Source of the DNA: Chloroflexota bacterium
GTDB lineage: Bacteria; Chloroflexota; Anaerolineae; J102
Reading direction: 5' to 3'
Assembly (NCBI GenBank): GCA_013152695.1
Contig: JAADFV010000033.1
Span: forward strand, 1 to 9,244
Length of the DNA: 9,244 nt
Within the stretch, counting starts at the first letter, position 1. The number at the start of each line of letters is the position of its first letter. Below are positions 1-6,186 of the stretch, piece after piece. The notes beneath the pieces were generated by a model. It ran no database searches. It saw only the letters and a program-made list of their open reading frames with translations, and was not told the origin of the DNA. A program made the translations under genes and the position numbers.

Positions 1-28
1 CCGTGTTCTCCGATGTCCAAACCTTCAT
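1..28 (-). CDS. Start of an unidentified gene (first 9 codons only)
   Basis: Reading leftward from position 28 there is an ATG whose first residues are MKVWTSENT, and the gene then leaves the window. A near-perfect Shine-Dalgarno (AGGAGGAAGA, positions 31-40) ends just before the start, and a promoter-like element lies at 70-100, giving a short leader of about 36 nt. Those signals are the reason to believe the start; the nine residues are too few to assign a family. The start lies out of frame inside the distal part of the DUF364-type reading frame, so the two cannot both be intact. Confidence 0.5.
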
Positions 29-662
29 ATTCTTCCTCCTCGCTTACTCGCAAACCCATTGTGAATTTTATTATATACCAGAATATTGCAGTGCTGACAA
101 GGGCGCGGGGATTGCAGAGTCGCAGGAGGTCTTCCAGGGTGTGATTGAGTAACGTCATGCCCGTGATGGCCACGACATCGGCACGGGGAATGATTTCGTC
201 GGCAGTGGAGGCAGGGAGATCTCCTGGTTGGGGATGGATTTCGAGAATATCGAGTTGACCCACGCGCTTCGATAGGCGGCGAACGAAGGGAAAATGACCC
301 ACCATGGCCACGCGTTTTCCTGCTCCCTCGCGGGCGATCAGCTCCTCGGCATTTTGCTCGACCCAATGCTCGGGCTGGTGGGGAAGGAGGGCGTTGATGG
401 TAGCAAAACCGATGCTAACCTCGGTGGGAAGTGTCGAATGTGCCAGGGCTGCCAGCTCCAGCGCGGGTAGTGTTTCCAGCTTTCCGGCCTGGGGGACGTC
501 GGGGATACGATGATGGTCTTGCTCACCGCTCAGAGTCGAGGCCAGGCCGCAGCGCTGTTCACCTGCGCTTTCCACCACGACCGCGGTCCAGTGCAGGCCA
601 ACCTGTACCTGCTGAACACGGCCTGTCGGCAAGGTTGTAATGATATCGTGGAGTAATGTCAT
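1..662 (-). CDS. DUF4213/DUF364-type putative heavy-metal-chelation protein, 3' end replaced
   Basis: The frame starts at ATG 662, with an in-frame TAG two codons upstream so no longer start is available, and stays open to the left edge. Residues 1-189 look like a DUF4213 N-terminal domain followed by the Rossmann-like DUF364 domain: VAMVGHFPF at 118-126, then the ILEIHP strand at 139-144, then ADVVAITGMTLLNHTLEDLL at 161-180. This family is thought to bind heavy metals or a metal-linked ligand, but the reaction is unknown. Members normally run about 240-270 residues and continue after the LCNPRALV segment (182-189) with a conserved LGPSTP-type stretch. Here the frame instead enters sequence (STAIFWYIIKF...) that overlaps a promoter, a Shine-Dalgarno and another gene's start. 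The gene therefore looks truncated by a rearrangement and may be a pseudogene. The Shine-Dalgarno upstream of 662 is weak. Confidence 0.6.
   Translation of the reverse strand, partial: MTLLHDIITTLPTGRVQQVQVGLHWTAVVVESAGEQRCGLASTLSGEQDHHRIPDVPQAGKLETLPALELAALAHSTLPTEVSIGFATINALLPHQPEHWVEQNAEELIAREGAGKRVAMVGHFPFVRRLSKRVGQLDILEIHPQPGDLPASTADEIIPRADVVAITGMTLLNHTLEDLLRLCNPRALVSTAIFWYIIKFTMGLRVSEEEEYEGLDIGEH
70..100 (-). promoter_or_regulatory. Sigma70-like promoter with extended -10, for the gene starting at 28
   Basis: On the minus strand a -35 TTGTCA (95-100) is followed after 17 nt by TATATA (72-77), preceded by TGG, which makes an extended -10. An overlapping TATAAT (70-75) sits at 19 nt. It lies 40-70 nt upstream of the ATG at 28. 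The -35 hexamer coincides with the point where the DUF364-type gene loses family resemblance (about 95). Assigned from sequence pattern only. Confidence 0.5.
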
Positions 663-882
663 GGACTAAAGTATTCCGTCGTTTTCATCTGTTGTTGTGA
701 GCCATGGTTGAATTCAACGTTGTACAATTGGCTTTGGAGGGCTAGCCGCCACCGATTTATTCGAATTTACTCTACATCGAAACCAACTTCGTTTGCAAAT
801 ATTGCCTTGTCTGCCGGACTTGTAAGCAATGGGGCGTACTATTCTCAGCAAAAGATATTTCCAGCAGTATGATGCAAGAGGG
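663..882. other. Intergenic gap with palindromes and a possible gene remnant
   Basis: These 220 nt separate the DUF364-type gene from the CrtC-like gene. They hold a 10-bp palindrome TTGAATTCAA (708-717) followed closely by ATTGTACAAT-like symmetry. In one plus-strand frame at 761-793 the codons read SNLLYIETNFV, resembling the start of PIN-like proteins, but there is no start codon and the resemblance ends there. No convincing promoter or terminator is seen. Confidence 0.4.
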
Positions 883-1932
883 TCATTTCAGCAACATAAT
901 TTCATACAAGGCCGTTCCTTTTTCGTGGGCCTGGAGCTCGGGCAGGTCGATGCGTAAATCGAGAAGAGCGTTGAAGCGGAAGTAGTAGGGATTGGCTACC
1001 AGACGCAGCAGGACTTGTTTCCATTTAGGAAAGAGATTGAGTAAACTGGTGGCCTCGATGAGGTGTGGTTGGCGCAGGGCGAGATGGACTTTACTGCGCC
1101 CTTCCTCCCACACAAAATCCAGGCGTTGGGGATAATCCCGGCCGCTGGGATGACGGATGAAGTCCTGGGTGTGTAAACGGAGGGGGGTGCCGTCGCCGAT
1201 GAGGATACGATCACCTTGCGCCAGCATGAACACCGGCAATTTACGGAAACCATAGGCACGCGCTGCCACCTGTTCTACAAAAATCAGCGTATAGTCCCCC
1301 ACATGGGCGCGGCCCCAATACCAATGGTCTATCACCTGATTCAGCCCAACGTTACCCCAATTATGATCGTGGTAGCCGGTGCCTGTTACGGTGTGAGTTT
1401 GTCCTTCGTAAGAGAGTGTGCCTGTGACAGTCCCGTAGGGAATAGCCGGCAGCCAGGCAAAATAGTGCTCGAAGTCACCGAAATAGGCCTTGCCCGCGCC
1501 GGGACGCCAGGGAGGAACAATACCTGTAAACGTCAGGTCTGCGGCTAGATCGCCGGCCTGAGCATGAAGTTCATAGCGATGAAGGTCACCGCGTACCCAG
1601 TTCTCGCCGATACGTACGTCACAGCAATCCTTACTGGCGGAGAATGCGTCGGGCGGGAAAATTGGGAATTGTCCTCGTTTTACGCCGTCGGGAGGGGTGA
1701 TAGTGAGGGAAATGCCCGGTTTCAGAGGGCCGGAGCGTTCGAGCAAGGGCTTGGTGAGGAAAACAATGATGGCGGTGGTCCCATCATCGAAATGGGCGTC
1801 AAAATACCACCACTCAAAATACCCCCGATCGGTACTCTCGCGTTGCCCGTCTTCCCAAACCGCTACAGATTCTGTCAGTCCTTCACGGCTCATGGCCTGG
1901 GGATCAGTGCCGTAGATAATGGTTTTTGACAT
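883..1932 (-). CDS. CrtC/AttH-like lipocalin-fold protein (carotenoid 1,2-hydratase-like)
   Basis: A complete 349-residue protein with an ideal Shine-Dalgarno (GGAGG, 6 nt before ATG 1932). The hallmark motifs are FEWWYFDAHFDDG (39-51) and GYHDHNWGN (186-194), followed by WYWGRAH (204-210), which are typical of the CrtC/AttH (hydroxyneurosporene synthase) superfamily of two linked lipocalin-like barrels. Characterised members hydrate acyclic carotenoids (CrtC), and others act on unrelated lipids or secondary metabolites. There are no carotenoid genes nearby, so the substrate is unknown and a general annotation is safer than carotenoid hydratase. No signal peptide is evident, so it is probably cytoplasmic. 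It lies downstream of the strong terminator at 2019-2067 and should be its own transcription unit, although no clear promoter can be picked out in the 86 nt between. Confidence 0.8.
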   Translation of the reverse strand: MSKTIIYGTDPQAMSREGLTESVAVWEDGQRESTDRGYFEWWYFDAHFDDGTTAIIVFLTKPLLERSGPLKPGISLTITPPDGVKRGQFPIFPPDAFSASKDCCDVRIGENWVRGDLHRYELHAQAGDLAADLTFTGIVPPWRPGAGKAYFGDFEHYFAWLPAIPYGTVTGTLSYEGQTHTVTGTGYHDHNWGNVGLNQVIDHWYWGRAHVGDYTLIFVEQVAARAYGFRKLPVFMLAQGDRILIGDGTPLRLHTQDFIRHPSGRDYPQRLDFVWEEGRSKVHLALRQPHLIEATSLLNLFPKWKQVLLRLVANPYYFRFNALLDLRIDLPELQAHEKGTALYEIMLLK

Positions 1933-2018
1933 ACCAAACCTCCACGAGTTGCCTCAGTGCTGTTTCAGGTAGAAAAGTGGAGAGTGAGTAGAATGCTAGA
2001 CATAAAATCGGATAAAGA

Positions 2019-2067
2019 GGAAAACCAGGCAGAAAAGAAGTGTTTTTCTCGACTTGCCTGGTTTTCC
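2019..2067 (-). terminator. Terminator of the minus-strand metal/redox operon
   Basis: Perfect 13-bp inverted arms GGAAAACCAGGCA (2019-2031) and TGCCTGGTTTTCC (2055-2067) flank a 23-nt loop that can form an inner GAAAA/TTTTC helix (2032-2036 with 2044-2048). On the minus strand it is followed by an interrupted T-rich stretch, TCTTTATCCGATTTTATG. It begins about 40 nt after the stop of the last gene of the operon. The A/T-rich base on both sides could let it work in both directions. Confidence 0.7.
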
Positions 2068-2107
2068 GTTCTATAAGTTTCCAGTTTGAATGGCTTATAA
2101 CCTGAGG

Positions 2108-2482
2108 CTATTGGCCGTGGCCATGGGCCACACTTTCTTGGCAGGGTGCAGCCTCAGTCAGTTCCCCGCCCAGGTAACGTTCCAGTGCTAGGCGCACGGT
2201 GCCCGATGCTCCCGTGGCCGTCTTAATGCCGTACTGACGGAAGAATTCGATCGCTCGGCCTCCCATGCCACCACTTAACATAACATCTGCCCGGTTTTCA
2301 TGAATGAAGGCAGGGACCTGTCCCGGTTGATGGCTGGCATAAAAAGGATTGGCAATGACTTTGACCTCCTTGACTGCAAGGTTTTCGACGTCGATCAAAG
2401 CAAAATAAGGACAACGACCAAAGTGTTGAGCAACAATACTATCTAAGCCTTGGTTGGTTTCGACGGAAATTGCAACGCGCAT
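2108..2482 (-). CDS. NifX/ORP-like dinitrogenase iron-molybdenum cofactor family protein (second copy)
   Basis: A 124-residue protein matching the NifX/NifB-C-terminal/ORP fold (RNase H-like): an N-terminal MRVAISVE strand, the family signature QHFGRCPYFALID (18-30), a VMLSGGMGG turn, and the IEFFRQYGIKTATG segment. Family members hold or transfer metal clusters such as the FeMo-cofactor precursor or the Mo-Cu-S cluster of orange protein. The tail contains Cys and His (CQESVAHGHGQ) and could add metal ligands. It is the last gene of the operon and starts 3 nt after the DUF59 gene, with its Shine-Dalgarno (CAGGAG) inside the end of that gene. No nitrogenase genes are present, so a nitrogen-fixation role is not implied. 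Confidence 0.88.
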   Translation of the reverse strand: MRVAISVETNQGLDSIVAQHFGRCPYFALIDVENLAVKEVKVIANPFYASHQPGQVPAFIHENRADVMLSGGMGGRAIEFFRQYGIKTATGASGTVRLALERYLGGELTEAAPCQESVAHGHGQ

Positions 2483-2485
2483 AGT

Positions 2486-2788
2486 CTACTCCTGATTGAT
2501 AAGTTGTGTGAGTTCGTCGGCCTGGACATAGTCCTCGACGGTGATGTATTGGCTTACCACGCCTGGCAGCTCGGCCACTGCTTGTTTGATCTGCTGGACA
2601 AGGTATACGGCAATGGGGCACAGGGGTGAAGAGGGACGAAATGTGTAGCTCACTTTACCATCCGATTCTACCACAAGATCGTCGACCAGTCGCATGCGGA
2701 TGACATCGGCTCCGGTTTCCGGATCGATGACATTTTGCAAGCGTTCGATGATGGCCTGGTAAAGCTGTGTTTGTTCGGCAAGATTCAT
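2486..2788 (-). CDS. DUF59 (MIP18/SufT/PaaD-like) iron-sulfur assembly protein
   Basis: A 100-residue single-domain protein. It has the DUF59 pattern: helix 1 leading to VIDPETGADVIRMRLV (20-35), a central beta hairpin, and the conserved SPLCPIAVYLVQQIKQAV (54-71) with the reactive-type Cys57, then a predicted strand ending VEDY. DUF59 proteins act in iron-sulfur cluster assembly or delivery, often next to ApbC/Nbp35-type ATPases, which fits the adjoining MinD-type genes. Its ATG overlaps the upstream stop as ATGA (4 nt), and an AGGAG lies 5 nt before the start, so it is translationally coupled to the ATPase gene. Confidence 0.85.
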   Translation of the reverse strand: MNLAEQTQLYQAIIERLQNVIDPETGADVIRMRLVDDLVVESDGKVSYTFRPSSPLCPIAVYLVQQIKQAVAELPGVVSQYITVEDYVQADELTQLINQE

Positions 2789-3687
2789 GATGTCTCCTTC
2801 TCTAGAACCTCGATCACAGTGTGCCAGATGCTTGTAAGTGCCCGACTGGCGAGAGAATCGGGGCGATAAGCCGTCACCGCTTCGCCCTGTACCATGGCCT
2901 CTGTTACGGCCGGATCAAAGGGGATTCGGCCTGCCACTCTGATCTTATTTTCTCGACAGAAGGCTTCGATTTCGTCGGCACCGCTGGGGTATAGATCGGC
3001 CTTGTTGACGCACACGAGGGCGCGCACACCGAAATGCTCGGTGGTTTGTAAAACCCTGTGCATGTCATGGACGCCGGCCACGGTTGGCTCTGCCACGATG
3101 AGCGCCAAATCCGCGCCCGATGTGGCTGAAATCACGGGGCAGCCGATGCCCGGGGGGCCGTCAACCAAAACAAGATCGTAACCTTCATCCAGGGCCCGAA
3201 GCCGGGCATGCTGCTTGACAAGAGTGACCAGCTTACCTGAGTTCTCCTGGGCAGGGTGCAGGTTGGCGTGAAAGAGGGGGCCAAAGCGACTATCGGAACG
3301 GAACCACTGCCCGGCAAGCTGTTCCTGCATCGAGATGGATTCGCTGGGACACTGGTACACGCAGGCCGCACAGCCGTCACAGGCAATGGGATCGATGATA
3401 AAGAGTCCTTCCTCTTCGTGGATGGCATCGAAGCGGCATACCTGGACACACTCGCCGCAAGCGATGCACGTATCCTGATCGATCACAGCCACTTTGCCTC
3501 CCCAGAAATCCTCGCGTGAAAGGATGGTCGGGGCCAGAACCAGTTCGAGATTGGCCGCATCGACATCGGCATCGGCCAGGACCAGGCGCGGGCCATCTGC
3601 TGCCAGCGAGGCGAGATGTGCAAAGGCGGCAGTGACGCTGGTCTTGCCCGTTCCGCCCTTGCCACTGAGAATGACTAATTGTTTCAT
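2785..3687 (-). CDS. MinD-type P-loop ATPase with inserted 2[4Fe-4S] ferredoxin domain (copy 1)
   Basis: A 300-residue protein with a deviant Walker A SGKGGTGKTS (8-17), LADADVDAANLEL (37-49) and the switch region VDGPPGIGCPV (175-185), as in the MinD/Mrp/SIMIBI class. A bacterial-type ferredoxin insert holds two four-cysteine sets, C74/C77/C80/C84 and C103/C106/C109/C113. NKADLYPSGADEI (228-240) gives base recognition. Related proteins in Desulfovibrio form part of the orange-protein complex, and the likely role is ATP-dependent handling or delivery of a metal-sulfur cluster in the cytoplasm. Both ends are coupled: its start overlaps the copy 2 stop (ATGA) and its stop overlaps the DUF59 start. 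It is similar in design to copy 2 but clearly diverged, so the duplication is old. Confidence 0.9.
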   Translation of the reverse strand: MKQLVILSGKGGTGKTSVTAAFAHLASLAADGPRLVLADADVDAANLELVLAPTILSREDFWGGKVAVIDQDTCIACGECVQVCRFDAIHEEEGLFIIDPIACDGCAACVYQCPSESISMQEQLAGQWFRSDSRFGPLFHANLHPAQENSGKLVTLVKQHARLRALDEGYDLVLVDGPPGIGCPVISATSGADLALIVAEPTVAGVHDMHRVLQTTEHFGVRALVCVNKADLYPSGADEIEAFCRENKIRVAGRIPFDPAVTEAMVQGEAVTAYRPDSLASRALTSIWHTVIEVLEKETS

Positions 3688-4559
3688 GATGCCACCCCCT
3701 CGCCCAGGGCGACAAGCTTGGCAATGTTGGCCACCATTTGTCGAAAACTCTCTTCGTACTCTGGGCGTATTTCTACCAGGGTCCTTCCTCGCGCAATACC
3801 TTCACCGATATCGCGTGCAAAAGGAATGCGCATCAGAATGGGAATGCCAGCTTCCTTACAAAAGTCTTCCACCCCAGCATCACCGATATCAGCACGATTG
3901 ATGATGACACCAGTGGGGAGATCGACTTCTTGCGCCAACTGTACGGCTGCACGCAGATCGTGAAGGCCAAAGGGTGTAGGTTCGGTGACGAGAAGAACGA
4001 AATCGGCCCCGCGCAATGATTCGACGACCGGGCACGAGGCGCCCGGGGGCGAGTCCATGATCACTATCTCTGTCGTAGACGGTTTCTGCCATTTTTTAAG
4101 CTGATGAATGACAGGGACGGCCATGGGTTCGCCCACATTGAGGAGCCCGCGGGCGAAATGGATGCCGCCAGGGGTGGTGCCGGCTTCGAGTAAACCGAGC
4201 TTTTGCGGGACTTCACTGATAGCCTTTTCCGGGCACATCAAGGTGCAGCTTCCGCAGCCATGGCACAGCTCCGGGAATACCAGCGTCTTTCCTCCCAAGA
4301 CGATGATGGCGTGATATTCGCAGATTTCAGCACAAATACCACAGCCGGTGCATAGATTTTCATCCACCTGGGGGATGAGCAAATTGACGTCCTGGCTGGC
4401 TGTAAATGTCGGTTCGAGAAAGAGATGGGCGTTGGGGGCTTCGACATCGCAGTCGAGATAGGAGACTTCGTAGCCCGCCTCTCGCAAGACCAGGGCCATA
4501 CTGGTGGCGATGGTTGTTTTGCCAGTGCCGCCCTTGCCACTTGCAACTGCGATGATCAT
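3684..4559 (-). CDS. MinD-type P-loop ATPase with inserted 2[4Fe-4S] ferredoxin domain (copy 2)
   Basis: Taken from ATG 4559, giving 291 residues (MIIAVASGKGGTGKTT). A TTG one codon earlier is possible but the ATG forms a TGATG overlap with the preceding gene's stop. Walker A SGKGGTGKTT is at 7-16, LDCDVEAPN at 35-43 and MDSPPGASCPV at 168-178. The ferredoxin insert has C70/C73/C76/C80 and C99/C102/C105/C109. NRAD at 221-224 is the nucleotide-base motif. The role is as for copy 1, and the pair probably forms a heterodimer, as in known MinD-type pairs of ORP clusters. The conserved cysteine in the switch segment (SPPGASCP here, GPPGIGCP in copy 1) is shared with this family rather than with cell-division MinD. 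Confidence 0.9.
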   Translation of the reverse strand: MIIAVASGKGGTGKTTIATSMALVLREAGYEVSYLDCDVEAPNAHLFLEPTFTASQDVNLLIPQVDENLCTGCGICAEICEYHAIIVLGGKTLVFPELCHGCGSCTLMCPEKAISEVPQKLGLLEAGTTPGGIHFARGLLNVGEPMAVPVIHQLKKWQKPSTTEIVIMDSPPGASCPVVESLRGADFVLLVTEPTPFGLHDLRAAVQLAQEVDLPTGVIINRADIGDAGVEDFCKEAGIPILMRIPFARDIGEGIARGRTLVEIRPEYEESFRQMVANIAKLVALGEGVAS

Positions 4560-4930
4560 CAATGATGTCCTTTTCCGTGCAATTCTGCGCCGGTAGCTGC
4601 ATGAACTTCTTCGAGCTCACCGGCGATAAAGCGATCGAGCACTTCCTTGACCGTCTTGCCTTTGCCGAGAAAGGCACGCAAGCCAGCTGCTTGCAAAGCG
4701 GTGAAGGCGTTGGGGCCATAGCGGCCACTGACAACAGCCTCGGCACCTTGCTCAGCGATAAACTGCACGGCCTGGGGACCGGCGCCGCCCCCCGCATCGG
4801 CGGCGGGGTTTGTAAATGCCTGCCAGGCCTTTGTTTCTGTGTCGACAACGATGAAATAGGCACATCGTCCGAAGCGAGGGCTGAAGGGGGCGTCGATGGT
4901 GTTATTATTGGCTGTGATGACGATTTTCAT
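4559..4930 (-). CDS. NifX/ORP-like dinitrogenase iron-molybdenum cofactor family protein (first copy)
   Basis: A 123-residue protein beginning MKIVITANN at ATG 4930. The reading frame is open further upstream, but this start has a Shine-Dalgarno (GGGAG, 7 nt away) and matches the family N-terminus. It carries SPRFGRCAYFIVVD (17-30), AVVSGRYGPNAF (65-76) and a His-rich tail LHGKGHH. By family knowledge it should bind a metal-sulfur cluster, ORP-like, and be loaded or served by the two ATPases encoded next. It starts 4 nt after the zinc-ribbon gene and its stop overlaps the next ATG by 1 nt. The second copy at 2108-2482 has the same signature but a different tail. Confidence 0.87.
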   Translation of the reverse strand: MKIVITANNNTIDAPFSPRFGRCAYFIVVDTETKAWQAFTNPAADAGGGAGPQAVQFIAEQGAEAVVSGRYGPNAFTALQAAGLRAFLGKGKTVKEVLDRFIAGELEEVHAATGAELHGKGHH

Positions 4931-4934
4931 GCGT

Positions 4935-5123
4935 TTACTCCCGCACCATTTCGGTGCCGCATTTAGGACATTTGATTGCGTAACAAGGTTGACCTGTTGT
5001 GTGTTTTTGGCGGTGTCCACATTGGGGACAAATACAATAGCCATCGGGGCCGGCTGCCTTGGGGCCGCCTTGACGACCCTGACCTCGGCCAGCACGACGG
5101 CCAAAACCTCGAAGTTTCATCAT
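4935..5123 (-). CDS. Small zinc-ribbon-like protein with Gly/Arg-rich N-terminus
   Basis: A 62-residue protein. Residues 4-20 are rich in Gly, Arg and Gln (LRGFGRRAGRGQGRQGG), then come C30, C32, C35, C47, C52 and C55 in a YCICPQCGH...PCYAIKCPKCG arrangement ending MVRE, which is a small metal-binding (zinc or iron) knuckle module. Similar modules recur beside NifX/ORP-like and MinD-type genes; a specific function is unknown. The start is set by AAGGAG (5 nt before ATG 5123). The tandem ATG at 5120 is an alternative, and the longer upstream frame to 5210 lacks coding character. It is the first gene after the 249-nt gap in the operon. Confidence 0.7.
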   Translation of the reverse strand: MMKLRGFGRRAGRGQGRQGGPKAAGPDGYCICPQCGHRQKHTTGQPCYAIKCPKCGTEMVRE

Positions 5124-5372
5124 TCTTTCTCCTTTTCCAGAGTGATATTGGAGGGGTGTTTGGAGGCTATTAAGGGCACAGAATAGCGCCGAAAGGCGTA
5201 TCTTCTTCAATCATTGGTACACCTTCCGACGCGGTTCTGTGTGTGCTCTTCGGCCAGAGGAATATTGGTAGGGATTGTTCTCTGGCCATCGAATTAGTGA
5301 ATAGGGGGGAAGTTGTGGGACGGAGGCGCCCGAGAGGGGCCCCCATCCTTCATCTCCCCCTGTGGTTAAGAT
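5124..5372. promoter_or_regulatory. Operon-internal gap with several inverted repeats
   Basis: This 249-nt stretch, without a supported gene, separates the DUF5320-like gene from the zinc-ribbon gene. It holds GCTATT-N10-AATAGC (5166-5187), a CGCC-GAAA-GGCG GNRA-type hairpin (5187-5198), GGCCAGAG (5252-5259) facing CTCTGGCC (5280-5287), and a GC-rich, imperfect hairpin near 5326-5344. None is followed by a clean T-run on the minus strand. A poor promoter match (TTGAAG about 19 nt before TATTCT) ends in the first dyad. The gap could hold an attenuator, a processing site or a second promoter for the right-to-left downstream half. Confidence 0.4.
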
Positions 5373-5675
5373 TTAAGACTCTTGTTGCAAGGCGTCAAGT
5401 CGGTCGTTGATTCGCTGCAAAGCATTTTCCAGGTCTTTGGCCTGAGCTTTGAGCAGATCGACTTCTTGTTCGCGCGAGAGGGGTGCTGGTGCAGCCCAGC
5501 CAGGGGCATAATCCCAGGCAGGGCCTGCTCCACCCCAGCGACCACGTCCCCAGCCATAGCCGCGGCCAAAACCGCGATTCATATAACCGGGAACTCCGTA
5601 TCCGGCGCAATAACCGGCTCGACGTCCTGTCATAGGGCCTCGGCCCAGAGGGCCTGTTCCATCTCCAAATGGCAT
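5373..5675 (-). CDS. DUF5320-like Gly/Arg-rich protein with C-terminal coiled coil
   Basis: A 100-residue protein starting at ATG 5675 with AAGGAG 9 nt upstream. The N-terminus MPFGDGTGPLGRGPMTGR (1-18) followed by GYCAGYG is the recognisable DUF5320 signature. Residues 33-50 are an aromatic Gly/Arg-rich stretch (NRGFGRGYGWGRGRWGG). Residues 66-99 (LSREQEVDLLKAQAKD onward) form a heptad-like helix suited to a coiled coil. The biochemical role is unknown. These proteins are commonly encoded beside NifX/ORP-like and MinD-type genes in anaerobes, which suggests an accessory or scaffold part of the same system. The frame is open upstream to 5912, but that extension overlaps the ferredoxin gene and lacks a ribosome site. 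Confidence 0.75.
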   Translation of the reverse strand: MPFGDGTGPLGRGPMTGRRAGYCAGYGVPGYMNRGFGRGYGWGRGRWGGAGPAWDYAPGWAAPAPLSREQEVDLLKAQAKDLENALQRINDRLDALQQES

Positions 5676-5694
5676 AATTGTTATCTCCTTGTTG

Positions 5695-6186
5695 TTAGAT
5701 TGGATATTGTGATGACGGCTGATGATGTTGCCGTCGTCGTTGGCGTAATCGTTTCTGACCACCTCGCCTGCTTCCTCTCCCATTTGCTTGCCGGGAGAGT
5801 GAAGAGGGCGGGGTTGCAGTACGATTTTGAATTTGTATCTCGAGTGCGCGTAGCGCCAGAGCTGCCAGCCTGGGAACAATCTCCCGGCCAGTCCACAGTA
5901 GAGCCGAGCCAAGGGCTGGCCCCACCAGCGATCGCAGAGAACTCTTCGTTATCATCGACATGTCTTGCCGCCGAGCTGGCAGTGTTGCTGTCTCTGCCTC
6001 TGTCATTGCCACTACTTCAGCCAATAGAATCGCCTTTTGCGGGCAGGCATCTTGACAGAGCCTACACTCAGTACAAAGTGATTCGTTGATTACTGCCTGC
6101 CCGTTTTGCATGAAGATCGCGCCAACTGGGCAGACTGTAAGACAGGCCTGGCAGCCGTCGCATCGGCTCTTATCTACGTACATCAT
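5695..6186 (-). CDS. 2[4Fe-4S] ferredoxin with long C-terminal extension
   Basis: A 163-residue protein. Residues 1-60 are a classical two-cluster ferredoxin with C9/C12/C15/C19 and C38/C41/C44/C48, which donates or accepts single electrons in the cytoplasm. Beyond it is a roughly 100-residue extension: a semi-hydrophobic segment SLVGPALGSALLWTGREIVP (86-105), then an Arg-rich tail RRGGQKRLRQRRRQHH (140-155). The extension may tether the ferredoxin to a partner or to nucleic acid or membrane; this is inference. The ATG overlaps the padR stop (ATGA) and no Shine-Dalgarno is seen, so it probably depends on coupling. The tail overlaps another open frame, so a frameshift near the end cannot be excluded. 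Confidence 0.8.
   Translation of the reverse strand: MMYVDKSRCDGCQACLTVCPVGAIFMQNGQAVINESLCTECRLCQDACPQKAILLAEVVAMTEAETATLPARRQDMSMITKSSLRSLVGPALGSALLWTGREIVPRLAALALRALEIQIQNRTATPPSSLSRQANGRGSRRGGQKRLRQRRRQHHQPSSQYPI

Noticed and set aside
1..28. MKVWTSEN resembles the first residues of eukaryotic PRELI/slowmo-type proteins
   Set aside because: Only eight or nine residues are visible, which is far too little, and the family is not expected in bacteria.
3256..3519. Plus-strand frames inside the ATPase genes
   Set aside because: They are antisense shadows of clearly coding minus-strand genes, with no family match or ribosome site.
2108..4930. Nitrogen-fixation gene cluster, from the NifX-like proteins
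   Set aside because: No nitrogenase structural genes or nifB/nifE/nifN are present, and the ATPase/DUF59/ferredoxin context fits ORP-like clusters better.
4559..5104. A longer, 181-residue reading of the first NifX/ORP-like gene
   Set aside because: The extra N-terminus is a frame shadow of the zinc-ribbon gene; the family start MKIVITANN at 4930 has its own Shine-Dalgarno.
5170..5289. A 39-residue minus-strand frame in the operon gap (MAREQSLPIF...)
   Set aside because: No ribosome binding site, no recognisable family and it spans the inverted repeats, so coding is not supported.
5373..5912. A longer, 179-residue reading of the DUF5320-like gene
   Set aside because: The added 79 residues overlap the ferredoxin gene in another frame and lack a ribosome site; the family signature begins at 5675 after a good AAGGAG.
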